From assembly GCA_003488005.1 (NCBI GenBank), contig DNND01000147.1:1-36378 (forward strand): DNA of 36,378 bases, written 5' to 3'. The position numbers and the translations under genes were made by a program. Position 1 is the first letter of the stretch; each line of letters starts with the position of its first letter. Shown here piece after piece: positions 18,401 to 26,400 of this stretch. The stretch comes from Blastocatellia bacterium. GTDB taxonomy: Bacteria; Acidobacteriota; Blastocatellia; Pyrinomonadales; Pyrinomonadaceae. The notes beneath the pieces were generated by a model that saw only the letters and a list, made by a program, of their open reading frames with translations, made no database searches and was not told the DNA's origin.

Positions 18401-18425
18401 CCCCGCGCAGACAGTCCGCACGGGG
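18401..18425. other. 12-bp inverted repeat between flippase-like gene and nrdR
   Basis: CCCCGCGCAGAC, one base, GTCCGCACGGGG. On the minus strand this folds into a near-continuous stem with two G-U pairs. It has no T-run on either side, so it may be an mRNA-stabilising or operator structure rather than an intrinsic terminator. Confidence 0.5.
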
Positions 18426-18442
18426 TGGTAGAGCCGATTACT

Positions 18443-19552
18443 TCAATCCCTGATTGTTGCCGTCTCCAAATTAGCTTGCCCGAAGACGTCGTCTGTTATG
18501 GGCTCGTCTTCAACCGCGTGCTCGACCGCGTCGGCCGAAGTCAGCGAGCGCAGTCGGGAAAGGTTAATGTCGCCGCGAATAAAATAGATAAAGCCAAAAA
18601 TTACCGCCGGACCAAAATCAACCAGATGCATCACGATGGAGATTGCGGCAGCCGTCTCTTTTGTTACGCCCAGGAATAGCAAACCGGCTGCGGTTGCCGC
18701 ATGAAAAGCGCCAGCCGCACCACCCGGCGTTGGCACCAGCGAACCCACCAACGACCAGCCAAGCACAAAAATTGTTTCCGTAATTCCGAACGGCAAACCG
18801 AAAGCGCGCAGGACCAGCAGGTTGGCGAACGCGATGCCCAACCAAACCATCGCTGTCCAGCCAACCGTAATCGCAAGTTCACGCGCATCAACAAGCACCC
18901 GCAGCGCCTTTGCGAGTTGTTCCAGAATACTGACAACAGCCTTAGTTACAGCGGCTGGTACAAAGCGTCGTCGCTCGAGAAACGGTTTCAGTCCGGCGAC
19001 TGCGCCTTCAGAATGTTTCCTAAATTTAGTCAGACCAAACACGCCGGCGATCACAACCACAAGCAATCCGGCACCTACGACCCGTACCCGCAGGAGGCTT
19101 CCCGCGTCATTTATCGGCGGTCTAAACCATAAGAGGTTCACTGCAAACAGCACGACCACAGCAATGCAGTCGTAGATTCGCTCGATCATGATTGTCACGA
19201 AAGACGCAGCGGGTCGAACACGCGGTTCGCGCATCGGCAAGACCACTGGACGCACAACTTCACCGGCCCGTCCGAAAAGGAACACTGCCCCAAAACCCAC
19301 CGTCGTGGCCACGAATAAATTTCGAAGACTGGCCTTCGCCAGCGGCGCCAGCAAAGCTCCCCAGCGCGCTGCGCGAAAGACATAAGCCACAGAAATCATT
19401 AGCACCGCGAGCCCCAGCAGATAAGGGTTCGCGTGACTAACCGAACGCCGCACTTCCGACCAGTCGAGCTTCCTGCCGAACCACCAGATAATGGCGATAG
19501 CCAGGAGGCAAAGCGCTGTAAATTCGAAATATTTCCGCGTGTTGGATTTCAA
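18443..19552 (-). CDS. UPF0104 / LPG-synthase-type integral membrane protein
   Basis: About 369 residues from the TTG at 19552, the most natural start because LKSNTRKYFEFTALCLLA is the usual short cytoplasmic lead into helix 1. The open frame extends to 19717 without a better start, and there it would run into the divergent sigma promoter. There are about eight hydrophobic helices and the family motifs FRAARWG, FLFGRAGEVVRP, MIERIYD and VPTPGGAAGAFH, the last near the C-terminal third. This is the lysylphosphatidylglycerol synthase transmembrane region found alone in many bacteria, thought to flip or transfer lipid-linked groups. The C-terminal synthase domain is absent. Substrate unknown. 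Confidence 0.88.
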   Translation of the reverse strand: MKSNTRKYFEFTALCLLAIAIIWWFGRKLDWSEVRRSVSHANPYLLGLAVLMISVAYVFRAARWGALLAPLAKASLRNLFVATTVGFGAVFLFGRAGEVVRPVVLPMREPRVRPAASFVTIMIERIYDCIAVVVLFAVNLLWFRPPINDAGSLLRVRVVGAGLLVVVIAGVFGLTKFRKHSEGAVAGLKPFLERRRFVPAAVTKAVVSILEQLAKALRVLVDARELAITVGWTAMVWLGIAFANLLVLRAFGLPFGITETIFVLGWSLVGSLVPTPGGAAGAFHAATAAGLLFLGVTKETAAAISIVMHLVDFGPAVIFGFIYFIRGDINLSRLRSLTSADAVEHAVEDEPITDDVFGQANLETATIRD

Positions 19553-19758
19553 TGGGTTAGTAATACTGTTACTCGCCGGGAACAAACCACAAGATATTGG
19601 GCTGAGCGGGAAGGCTACAACATTTGCAGCGTGTCGAGCAAGAAAGGGTAGGATCGACGCGAGTTCTGGAGTGGAATAGACTTTTTGTCTGTTCCTCTCT
19701 TCCGCCATCGGTGGCACCGACTAAAGTCCGTGGCACTTGGTTACAATGGGGTATGCAC

Positions 19759-19781
19759 GGGAACTTTCCCTTTCCGGGCGT
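19759..19781 (+). promoter_or_regulatory. ECF-type promoter candidate of the sigma operon
   Basis: GGGAACTTT, 9 nt, GGCGT, then CGTAT. The -35 equals the ECF consensus GGAACTT. This is the expected autoregulatory site for the sigma gene starting at 19865. It shares its layout with 8091-8113. Confidence 0.5.
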
Positions 19782-19864
19782 CGTATGTGGCGCTAACCGA
19801 GGGGGTTGCAGATAGTGGCGCGGCAGAACAGAATAGCAACACGGTTAGGCGGAGCAGGAACAAA

Positions 19865-20467
19865 GTGAGGGCTGCACGAGTTTTGGCTGCCAACGAAGGA
19901 GCCGATTTGGTTCGCAAGTGTCGCGCCGGTGATGGCGCGGCCTGGGAGCAAATTGTGCATGACTATTCCCGGCGAATCTACAATCTGGCCTATCGCTTTA
20001 CGTCGCGTTCAGATACTGCTGAGGATTTGACGCAGGAAGTTTTTGTTCGCGTTTACAGATCGCTGGATCAATACGATGCGCGCCAGGGAGATTTGCAAAA
20101 CTGGTTGATGAGGTTGGCACGTAACCTGATCATCGACGATTACCGCAAGCGCCAGCGGACTCCGCATGACAATCAAGCGGACGATCTCGCCGATCACACA
20201 TACCACCTTCATAACTCCTCGCGATCGGTGCAACAGGAAATGGAGCGCCGCGAGCTCGGCGCGCAAGTTCAGTCAGGCATCGACAAGCTTTCGCCGGATC
20301 TCCGCACTTGCGTCATTCTTCGCGACATTGAAGAGTTGAGTTACCAGGAAATCGTCGACTTGTTAAAGATACCTGAGGGAACGGTCAAATCGAGAATCAA
20401 TCGCGGACGCATTGAGTTGGCCAAAATATTAAAGCGGATGAAAGTGCTGGCTGTTAGTGAAGCTTAG
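19865..20467 (+). CDS. ECF (group 4) RNA polymerase sigma factor
   Basis: 200 residues from the GTG at 19865. I prefer this start because CAGGAAC lies just upstream, the length is typical, and the longer in-frame start at 19685 would precede the promoter candidate. Region 2: YSRRIYNLAYRFTSRSDTAEDLTQEVFVRVYRSL, with WLMRLARNLIIDDYRK. Region 4: LSPDLRTCVILRDIEELSYQEIVDLL, then IPEGTVKSRINRGR. It directs RNA polymerase to stress promoters. It is followed 61 bp later by its anti-sigma gene. Close to the RpoE-like/ECF group with ZAS anti-sigma factors. Confidence 0.93.
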   Translation: MRAARVLAANEGADLVRKCRAGDGAAWEQIVHDYSRRIYNLAYRFTSRSDTAEDLTQEVFVRVYRSLDQYDARQGDLQNWLMRLARNLIIDDYRKRQRTPHDNQADDLADHTYHLHNSSRSVQQEMERRELGAQVQSGIDKLSPDLRTCVILRDIEELSYQEIVDLLKIPEGTVKSRINRGRIELAKILKRMKVLAVSEA

Positions 20468-20528
20468 GAAACGTTTCGCACTGGGGAGAGCGGGACGCCA
20501 ATGTTTGAGGGGCGGAAAAGAGAGACAG

Positions 20529-21335
20529 ATGCTTTGCAACGAATTTGAGAACGGTCTGACGGACTACCTTGACGGCACACTCGCGCCGGAGGTGCACAAG
20601 ACGTTCGCCGAACATGCGATGCGTTGTCCGCTTTGCCATGACCTTTTGAGCGAAGTCAAGAACACGATGCAGGCTTGCAGTGCTGCAAGCATGCTTGAGC
20701 CGTCCCGAGAACTAGAGGCGCGAATTCTGGTGAGCACCATGCCGGAAACGGCGATGAACTGCGAGGACTTTGAGGAGCGGCTAACGGATTATCTCGATGG
20801 TTTTCTTCCCGCCGGTCTTTATCATCGCTGGGAACGTCATGCGGTGCTTTGCGCAAGCTGTACCGAATTGCCAGGCGATGTTGTCCGCGCTATCGGCGCT
20901 TGCTACGTCTATATCGGCGAAGAACAACCGCTGCCCTTGGGCTTGAACGAACGAATCCTGCAAGCTACTTCTGAAACCGCGCTGGCACGTGAAATCCGTT
21001 CGTCGCCGAATGAACGAATAGCCGCGTGGCTGCGCGCCTGGATGGATCCAATCATTTCTCCACAGCTTGCGACTGTCGCGACAATGCTGTTGGTGGCCGT
21101 ATTCGTGCTTACCAATACAGTGTCGGCCGACGGCTCAATTAGCGGCGTCTATAGCGCGAGCCTGCGTTTGGTGGAACAAACCTCAGCAGCCAGCTCGAAT
21201 GGTGGAATCAAAGAAATTACCAAAGGCCTGAAGGAACTTGTTGGCGGAAGCCAGGCGCCGCCCGCAAATCAAGATCAGAACAACAAGCAGAAGCAAAGCG
21301 GAGCCGCACCTAAGAATCGACAAAACAAGCCTTAA
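20529..21335 (+). CDS. anti-sigma factor with two tandem ZAS zinc domains, one membrane helix
   Basis: 268 residues from the ATG at 20529 (purine-rich GAGAGACAG just upstream). Two successive copies of the zinc anti-sigma motif are visible: C3...H29-xxx-C33-xx-C36 and C78...H104-xxx-C108-xx-C111. Each follows an F-x-x-x-L-T-D-Y-L-D-G stretch. A single hydrophobic helix lies at about 180-198, then a polar, Gln/Lys-rich periplasmic tail. It should hold the sigma factor at the inner membrane until a signal releases it. The duplicated ZAS is unusual; most family members have one. It is not clear which copy binds sigma. Confidence 0.88.
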   Translation: MLCNEFENGLTDYLDGTLAPEVHKTFAEHAMRCPLCHDLLSEVKNTMQACSAASMLEPSRELEARILVSTMPETAMNCEDFEERLTDYLDGFLPAGLYHRWERHAVLCASCTELPGDVVRAIGACYVYIGEEQPLPLGLNERILQATSETALAREIRSSPNERIAAWLRAWMDPIISPQLATVATMLLVAVFVLTNTVSADGSISGVYSASLRLVEQTSAASSNGGIKEITKGLKELVGGSQAPPANQDQNNKQKQSGAAPKNRQNKP

Positions 21336-21342
21336 GAAACAG

Positions 21343-22107
21343 ATGTTTTATTGCGCCTATCATCCGAAGAATCCAGCCGTCGTCCAGTGTAACCAGTGTG
21401 CGCGGCGGCTGTGTTCCGCATGCGATCACCGCATTCGTGGCTTTCCCTTTTGCCAGGATTGCATAGTCGCCGGGGTCGAATTGCTGCGGCAGCAAGCGCA
21501 AACGCCTGGTACGCCTCCCAGCTATCGAAAGACTTCACCTGTAGTTGCCACGCTGTTGTCTTTTGTTCCCGGGCTGGGCGCCGCTTACAACGGACAAACG
21601 GCAAAAGCTATCGTCCACTTTGCTATCTTTGCGAGTTTCTTCCAGATGGCGGTCTTGACGCAGGGCGTTCAATTCTTTGTCCTGGGGGTAGTGGGCACCT
21701 GGCTATTTGCGGCTGTCGATGCTTGCCGCACTGCGCAATTGATCCGGGCCGGGCTGACTCCGGAAACAGAAGAAGATGTGATCACGCGTCGCCTGTACGG
21801 AAATCCGCTTGCGTGGGGCGTAACGCTGGTTGTTATCGGCACGCTCTTTCTGCTCCATACACTGCTTGGCGTGCAGTTGCCTGTCCGGCAATTACTTCCA
21901 GTGGCTTTAGTAGCACTCGGCGCTTACATGCTTTTCGAATATATCCGCGGCCGCGGTACGAACGGGCGAATCATTCGTTTTGATTCACGCAGACCGCCGC
22001 CGTCGGTGGTTTCCAATGCCATCGAGTCCCCAGCTTTCCGTACCGGCGAAACAACGCAACTGGGTCGAAAAGTGATCGAAACCATTCCCTTCAAGCGGAG
22101 TTCGTAA
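21343..22107 (+). CDS. B-box zinc-finger, multi-pass membrane protein
   Basis: 254 residues, ATG 7 bp after the anti-sigma stop. N-terminal zinc finger with C4, H7, C16, C19, C24, C27, C37 and C40 (B-box-like pattern). A linker is followed by hydrophobic segments beginning VVATLLSFVPGLGAAYNGQTAKA, the TM2-like motif typical of small membrane proteins of unknown function. A cytoplasmic basic tail follows. In the sigma/anti-sigma operon it probably acts as a membrane-bound sensor or is a regulon member; this is inferred from position. Confidence 0.82.
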   Translation: MFYCAYHPKNPAVVQCNQCARRLCSACDHRIRGFPFCQDCIVAGVELLRQQAQTPGTPPSYRKTSPVVATLLSFVPGLGAAYNGQTAKAIVHFAIFASFFQMAVLTQGVQFFVLGVVGTWLFAAVDACRTAQLIRAGLTPETEEDVITRRLYGNPLAWGVTLVVIGTLFLLHTLLGVQLPVRQLLPVALVALGAYMLFEYIRGRGTNGRIIRFDSRRPPPSVVSNAIESPAFRTGETTQLGRKVIETIPFKRSS

Positions 22108-22131
22108 CAGGATCTTTAGAGGCAAACAAAA

Positions 22132-22341
22132 ATGGCATTCCTTTTCAAAGCAATCGCAGGCGTAACAGCGCTCGTCCTTCTGGCCGTCACTTTGTTTGGG
22201 CAGCTCCTGGCGCTGGGTGGTGTGCTGCTAGTTGCCATCAAGGTTGCTGTCGTTGTGATCTTCCTGGCTGTTCTCACCTTGATCGTCTTTTTTATCCTCC
22301 GCGACCGTTGCCGCCACAGACGTGAAACCGAACTTTCCTAG
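22132..22341 (+). CDS. small two-helix membrane protein
   Basis: 69 residues, almost all hydrophobic up to FFILRD, then a basic tail RCRHRRETE. Two predicted helices. It starts 24 bp after the B-box gene, with AGAGG ahead of the ATG. Last gene of the sigma operon; family not recognised. Confidence 0.7.
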   Translation: MAFLFKAIAGVTALVLLAVTLFGQLLALGGVLLVAIKVAVVVIFLAVLTLIVFFILRDRCRHRRETELS

Positions 22342-22594
22342 TCCAAAACTCCCCACTTCCCTGTTTGCAATGACCTTTGGGCCTGTGATAGGGTCAGCCT
22401 TCTTTGCAGCACCGGCCGGACGAATTTACCTGAATTTATTGGGTTTTCTTTGTTCGCTGCAATCTTCAAGCAGGGTCAAAAAACAAACCTCGTAATCGAA
22501 TGAGCTCCGCACAAGTCGCCATTTGACTCTGTGCCTTTTTACAGCCGCGCTAGGCATTTGCCCTTTAGCGCCGACGCGACCGGAGACACATTAA

Positions 22595-23449
22595 ATGGCC
22601 AGAGACGACCGTTTTTACGCGTTCATAATCGCCCATACACCCCGCTCAAGTGCTCAAATCCGCAGGTTCTGTGTAGAAAAACGTTCGCTTAGAATTCTTG
22701 CGCTCGTTGCAGTAACCGTTTTTTGCGGTTCGCTGTACGGCTTTTACGGGCTGACACAGCAGGCGGCCCATTTGCGGACCGATATGGAAAACCAACGATT
22801 GCGCGCGGAAAATGAAAAACAGCGCGTGGAATTGAAGGCGCTGAGCAATCGAGTTGAAGCCGTCGAAGATACGTCGCGCAAACTTGCCGAAAAATCGGGA
22901 GTCGTTAACGATCAGATCACGCTTCCCGGAACGGGTGGTCCCGCGTTGCCGCTGGATGAAAGTGGCCTAGCAGCGCTTTCAGGCAAGATGAGCCAGCTCG
23001 AAACTAAAATGCGCGCTTACGAGAGCGTCTTGCGTGAGCGCGGGTATACGCCCTCGGTCTGGCCAGTCGTAGGAAAGTTGGAAAGCGGATTTGGCGGAAG
23101 AAGAAATCCTTTTGGCGGGAGTTCATACGAGTTCCATTCGGGCCAGGATATCGACGCCGCCCCTGGTGACCCGGTGGTCGCCGGCGCCAGCGGCAAAGTT
23201 ACCTTCATAGGCTGGCAAAATGGTTACGGCCAATTGATTGTCATCGACCATGGCGGTGGCTTGACGACGCGCTACGGACACCTCTCGCATATCGATGTTT
23301 CGCAGGGACAATGGATCGAACGCAGCCAGTTTATTGGCCGGGTCGGTTCGACGGGCCGGTCAACCGGACCGCATCTTCACTATGAAATTCGTATCAATGA
23401 TGAGCCGGTGGACCCACTGCAGTACCTGCTAACCAGCGCAATACATTAG
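22595..23449 (+). CDS. M23-family peptidoglycan endopeptidase with coiled coil
   Basis: 284 residues. An N-terminal cytoplasmic lead is followed by a membrane helix (LRILALVAVTVFCGSLYGFY), a coiled coil (about 60-150, with AENEKQRVELKALSNRVEAVED) and the LytM/M23 domain. The zinc ligands are H181 and D185 (FHSGQDID) and H262 (HLHYE, preceded by H260). All are present, so it should be active rather than an EnvC-like activator. It cleaves peptide cross-links in the periplasm. The 253-bp gap before it (22342-22594) holds no other gene I can see. Confidence 0.92.
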   Translation: MARDDRFYAFIIAHTPRSSAQIRRFCVEKRSLRILALVAVTVFCGSLYGFYGLTQQAAHLRTDMENQRLRAENEKQRVELKALSNRVEAVEDTSRKLAEKSGVVNDQITLPGTGGPALPLDESGLAALSGKMSQLETKMRAYESVLRERGYTPSVWPVVGKLESGFGGRRNPFGGSSYEFHSGQDIDAAPGDPVVAGASGKVTFIGWQNGYGQLIVIDHGGGLTTRYGHLSHIDVSQGQWIERSQFIGRVGSTGRSTGPHLHYEIRINDEPVDPLQYLLTSAIH

Positions 23450-23460
23450 GTTTTTTTAAC

Positions 23461-23490
23461 TTGACACGAGAAATTGCTTTCATTTAGTAT
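23461..23490 (+). promoter_or_regulatory. sigma-70 promoter in front of the cold-shock leader
   Basis: TTGACA, 18-bp spacer, TAGTAT (or 17 bp to TTAGTA). Transcription would start near 23497, about 250 nt before the csp start. Confidence 0.6.
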
Positions 23491-23496
23491 GCGCCG

Positions 23497-23628
23497 CGTT
23501 CAGGGAAAGCCTCTGCAGCAGTCCTAAAGTTTTCGCGATACCAGCTTTACAGCAATGTGTTTTTTAGTAAGCCCCCGTTAGTGTGCATGATGAATCGCGC
23601 CAGGAGCGCTGTTCACCATGCATTTTTT
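23497..23628 (+). ncRNA. candidate ~130-nt leader RNA / small RNA upstream of csp
   Basis: It begins at the promoter above and ends at a complete intrinsic terminator 117 bp before the csp gene. No coding frame with a ribosome site is visible. It may be an attenuated leader that is read through in the cold, or a free small RNA. It matches no RNA family I know (checked in mind: 6S, SRP RNA, known riboswitches). Confidence 0.4.
23584..23628 (+). terminator. intrinsic terminator/attenuator in the csp leader
   Basis: TGCATG at 23584-23589 pairs with CATGCA at 23617-23622, then TGAA/TTCA after one A-C mismatch, with an inner GCGC CAGGA GCGC hairpin. Six T follow directly (23623-23628). Confidence 0.75.
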
Positions 23629-23744
23629 GATTGTGCCTCCGTATTCGCTTCCAAGGCGCGTCCGGCTCACAAGCTTTAACCAGGTCGCGCGATAGCCCCA
23701 AGGCTCTCGCCCCGTTTTACCGAATCGTTAGGAGGATTCGTGTT

Positions 23745-23951
23745 ATGTCTAGAATAACCGGTAAGGTCAAGTGGTTTAACAATTCGAAAGGCTATGGCTT
23801 CATCGAGCAGCCAGGCTCTTCAGACATCTTTGTTCATTACAGCGCCATTCAAGGAGACGGCTTTAAGACTCTCGAAGAGGGTCAGGAAGTTGAGTTCGAA
23901 GTGACGCAAGGCCCGAAAGGACCACAGGCAGAAGCAGTGATCAAGATGTAG
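23745..23951 (+). CDS. cold-shock protein (CspA family)
   Basis: 68 residues. The start is set by AGGAGG 9 nt upstream, although the frame is open further left. RNP1 GKVKWFNNSKGYGFI and RNP2 DIFVHYSAI are intact, followed by FKTLEEGQEVEFEV. It binds single-stranded RNA/DNA and melts mRNA structure. The leader is long, as in E. coli cspA, but here it also contains a terminator. Confidence 0.95.
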   Translation: MSRITGKVKWFNNSKGYGFIEQPGSSDIFVHYSAIQGDGFKTLEEGQEVEFEVTQGPKGPQAEAVIKM

Positions 23952-24021
23952 GTCTCCCCGGCTTGCTCAGCAACGCCACTGACCGCTTCCGGTCTTTCGG
24001 TCCGGTAAGCGCTAAAAAAAG

Positions 24022-24056
24022 AAAGGCAACCACGACGAATCGGGGTTGCCTTTTTT
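24022..24056. terminator. terminator between csp and the convergent gene
   Basis: Stem AAAGGCAACC / GGTTGCCTTT, 12-nt loop, followed by TTTTTTATTT. An A7 run before the stem lets it work for the minus-strand gene too. Confidence 0.85.
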
Positions 24057-24082
24057 ATTTCTAAAATGCGCTCAGCTTTTGT

Positions 24083-24721
24083 TCAGTCTCTTTCGCCTCG
24101 AGCCTTGAAACTCACGTGACCGCCCTCGACATCAATCGAGAACGAAACCTTTTCGCATCCCAGACGTTCTTTGAGGCCGTCAGCTTGCGAAGCTATCAGG
24201 CGATGAAAACGCGGAAAGGAAAAATCTTCGATCGGCTCGCCGCAAACCTTCTTTGCTTCCATTAACGCACTATAAAGATTCTTGACCAACTCGACGTCTT
24301 TGTGCGCATCGTCGCAAACAAAGCTCGTTTTCTTGAAGCCTTCAACCGCTTGCTGCTTGGCTTGAGCTCTGGCAGCAACCATCGGGTCGCGACCCTCTTC
24401 CCGTCCCTGCATTATCCGCCGCCAAAGATCGCGAAAGGCGTTGTAACGCGAGGCCAGTGCGCCGTAGCGATAGCGCTGCGCATAGCTCAACGTCCGATCG
24501 TCGCCCAATCGTTTAATCATCGTTTCCACGCGACCTTTCGTATCGTAAGGAGGCCGCTTTGACGCACCATTGAAGAAAACGTCAAACTCGATTTTCAAAC
24601 GGCGGATGTCTTCCTCGAGACGGGTCAGCTGGTCATCGATCGTAGGCTCGGTCTCACCGACGGTGAACTTAGTTTTTGTTCTTAATTGCGACCGGAAAAG
24701 TTTGTTATCGCTCTTTGGCAC
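24083..24721 (-). CDS. MXAN_5187 C-terminal-like protein, function unknown
   Basis: 212 residues from the GTG at 24721, chosen because AAGGAG lies 10 nt upstream and the promoter candidate would start transcription near 24779, excluding the longer frame. Recognisable are LEEDIRRLKIEFDVFF, a basic RPPYDTKGRVETMIKRLGD and LSYAQRYRYGALASRYNAFRDLWRR, a pattern shared by myxobacterial and acidobacterial proteins. Helical, probably cytoplasmic. No catalytic motif. Confidence 0.75.
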   Translation of the reverse strand: MPKSDNKLFRSQLRTKTKFTVGETEPTIDDQLTRLEEDIRRLKIEFDVFFNGASKRPPYDTKGRVETMIKRLGDDRTLSYAQRYRYGALASRYNAFRDLWRRIMQGREEGRDPMVAARAQAKQQAVEGFKKTSFVCDDAHKDVELVKNLYSALMEAKKVCGEPIEDFSFPRFHRLIASQADGLKERLGCEKVSFSIDVEGGHVSFKARGERD

Positions 24722-24785
24722 TAGCTGGATTCTCCTTGAGAGGTGGGAAACGGACGGGAACGCATCGAACCAGACGCGCAACCTG

Positions 24786-24815
24786 AGTCTAGGGGTTTCA
24801 AAAGCAACGTGTCAA
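24786..24815 (-). promoter_or_regulatory. sigma-70 promoter of the MXAN_5187-like gene
   Basis: Minus strand TTGACA (24815-24810), 18 bp, TAGACT (24791-24786). The spacing fits the GTG start at 24721. Confidence 0.55.
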
Positions 24816-24841
24816 TAATTATGTAGACAAGCCCGCTTTTT

Positions 24842-24869
24842 CTGACAATTCAGCCTGAGCCGGTAAAGT
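24842..24869 (+). promoter_or_regulatory. promoter candidate of selA
   Basis: CTGACA, 16 bp, TAAAGT, giving a leader of about 50 nt before the ATG at 24928. Confidence 0.35.
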
Positions 24870-24927
24870 TGCCAGCCGCCTAGACAACGGCTATCCTACG
24901 AAACCAACAGTCAACTCTTCAAACTCA

Positions 24928-26331
24928 ATGTCCAATCCAGCAACTAGCAGTTTGCGTGCTATCCCTTCAGTCGATCAATTACTGCGCACCGATGAGGCCG
25001 TCCAACTTCGCCAACTGGTCGGTATTCAGCGGCTCACGGACATCGCTCGTGAAGTCACCGATCAAATCCGCACGCAAATCGAGTCCGGCAGTTTAAGAGA
25101 CAGCTCCAGGGACGCGCTGCTTGCAGAGGGAATTCAGCGGCTACAGCAGGCAGGTGCGATCGAGGCACTGCGGGGTTTCACTCGCGTCATAAACGCGACG
25201 GGCGTGATCCTGCACACCAACCTGGGACGCGCCCCGCTGTCGGCTGCAGCCCGAACTGCAGTTGCAAAGGAAGCTGCGGGTTACTGCACACTTGAATACG
25301 TTCTGAGCACTGGCGAACGAGGCAAGCGCGGCGCCCGAGCCGAAGAATTGCTGGTCCAACTGACGGGCGCGGAAGCTGCGCTGATTGTTAACAACTGCGC
25401 TTCGGCAGCACTGCTGGTTCTTACAGTGCTCGCCCATGACGGCGAAACAATCGTGTCGCGGGGAGAACTGGTGGAAATTGGCGGCGACTTTCGCGTGCCG
25501 GATGTGATGTCAAACTCAGGCACACGCATGGTTGAAGTCGGCACGACAAATCGGACACGGCTTGAAGACTACAGCCAGGCAATAAACAAAAACACTCGTT
25601 TGCTAATGCGCGTTCATCCTTCAAACTACCGCATCGTCGGATTCACCACTTCACCCGACCTTGCCATGCTTTCGTCTCTCGCTCATGAGGTTGGATTATT
25701 CCTTTATGAAGATGCGGGCTCAGGCGCGCTCACCGATCTCACAAAATATGGTCTGCAAGATGAACCAATAATAAGCGATTCGATCGCCGCGGGTGCGGAC
25801 GTGGTTTCTTTCAGCGGAGATAAGTTGCTCGGTGGCCCACAGGCGGGGCTGATTGCCGGGCGCAGCGAAATAATCGAGCGGCTGCGAAGCAGCCCCCTCT
25901 ATCGCGCTTTGCGTGCAGACAAACTGTGCCTGGCAGCGTTGGAAGCGACGCTTGATGCACACCGGCGCGGCGCACTTGAAGAGATCCCCTTGTTTCAGAT
26001 GTTGGGATTAAATACCGAAACGATTGAGATACGTGCGCGCAACCTTGCTCAGCAGCTCGCGGAGCTTGTTCCTTCAGCTTTGAAAGTAACCTTGGTCAGC
26101 GGCAACTCTGCCGTCGGCGGTGGTTCAGGACCAAATGTGCATCCGCCGACGGCGCTGCTCGCCCTGTCTCATGAAACACTCACCGCGAACGAAATTGAAA
26201 GTAAACTCCGCGCAGCTTCGCCTCCTGTCATTAGTCGGATTGCCGATGGTAGCGTGCTGCTGGATTTGCGCACCGTCGACATTTCCGAAGAATCAGAACT
26301 GCTAACTGCCTTGAAATCCATCACATCTTAA
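24928..26331 (+). CDS. selA: L-seryl-tRNA(Sec) selenium transferase
   Basis: 467 residues, family length. A fold-type I PLP enzyme that converts Ser-tRNA(Sec) to Sec-tRNA(Sec) with selenophosphate. The N-terminal helical domain is followed by FTRVINATGVILHTNLGRAPLS and the PLP lysine K299 in SFSGDKLLGGPQAG (E. coli K295). The end of the protein is intact. selB, selC and selD are not in the window, so the rest of the pathway must be elsewhere if selenocysteine is made. No strong ribosome site precedes the ATG. Confidence 0.95.
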   Translation: MSNPATSSLRAIPSVDQLLRTDEAVQLRQLVGIQRLTDIAREVTDQIRTQIESGSLRDSSRDALLAEGIQRLQQAGAIEALRGFTRVINATGVILHTNLGRAPLSAAARTAVAKEAAGYCTLEYVLSTGERGKRGARAEELLVQLTGAEAALIVNNCASAALLVLTVLAHDGETIVSRGELVEIGGDFRVPDVMSNSGTRMVEVGTTNRTRLEDYSQAINKNTRLLMRVHPSNYRIVGFTTSPDLAMLSSLAHEVGLFLYEDAGSGALTDLTKYGLQDEPIISDSIAAGADVVSFSGDKLLGGPQAGLIAGRSEIIERLRSSPLYRALRADKLCLAALEATLDAHRRGALEEIPLFQMLGLNTETIEIRARNLAQQLAELVPSALKVTLVSGNSAVGGGSGPNVHPPTALLALSHETLTANEIESKLRAASPPVISRIADGSVLLDLRTVDISEESELLTALKSITS

Positions 26332-26383
26332 GATTTCCGGCCAAAATTCAGCGTTTTCGCTGGCTTGCCCATGGCCAACAATG

Positions 26384-26389
26384 TATAAT
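26384..26389 (+). promoter_or_regulatory. perfect -10 box (TATAAT) before the histidine kinase
   Basis: No good -35 at 17 bp (TTGCCC sits only 13 bp upstream). It would start transcription near 26396, almost at the TTG at 26401, suggesting a leaderless message or a start further inside. Confidence 0.3.
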
Positions 26390-26400
26390 CGCCACCGGCT

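Noticed and set aside
23497..23628. 6S RNA or SRP RNA
   Set aside because: The large central bubble of 6S and the GGAA/AGCAG motifs of SRP RNA are not visible.
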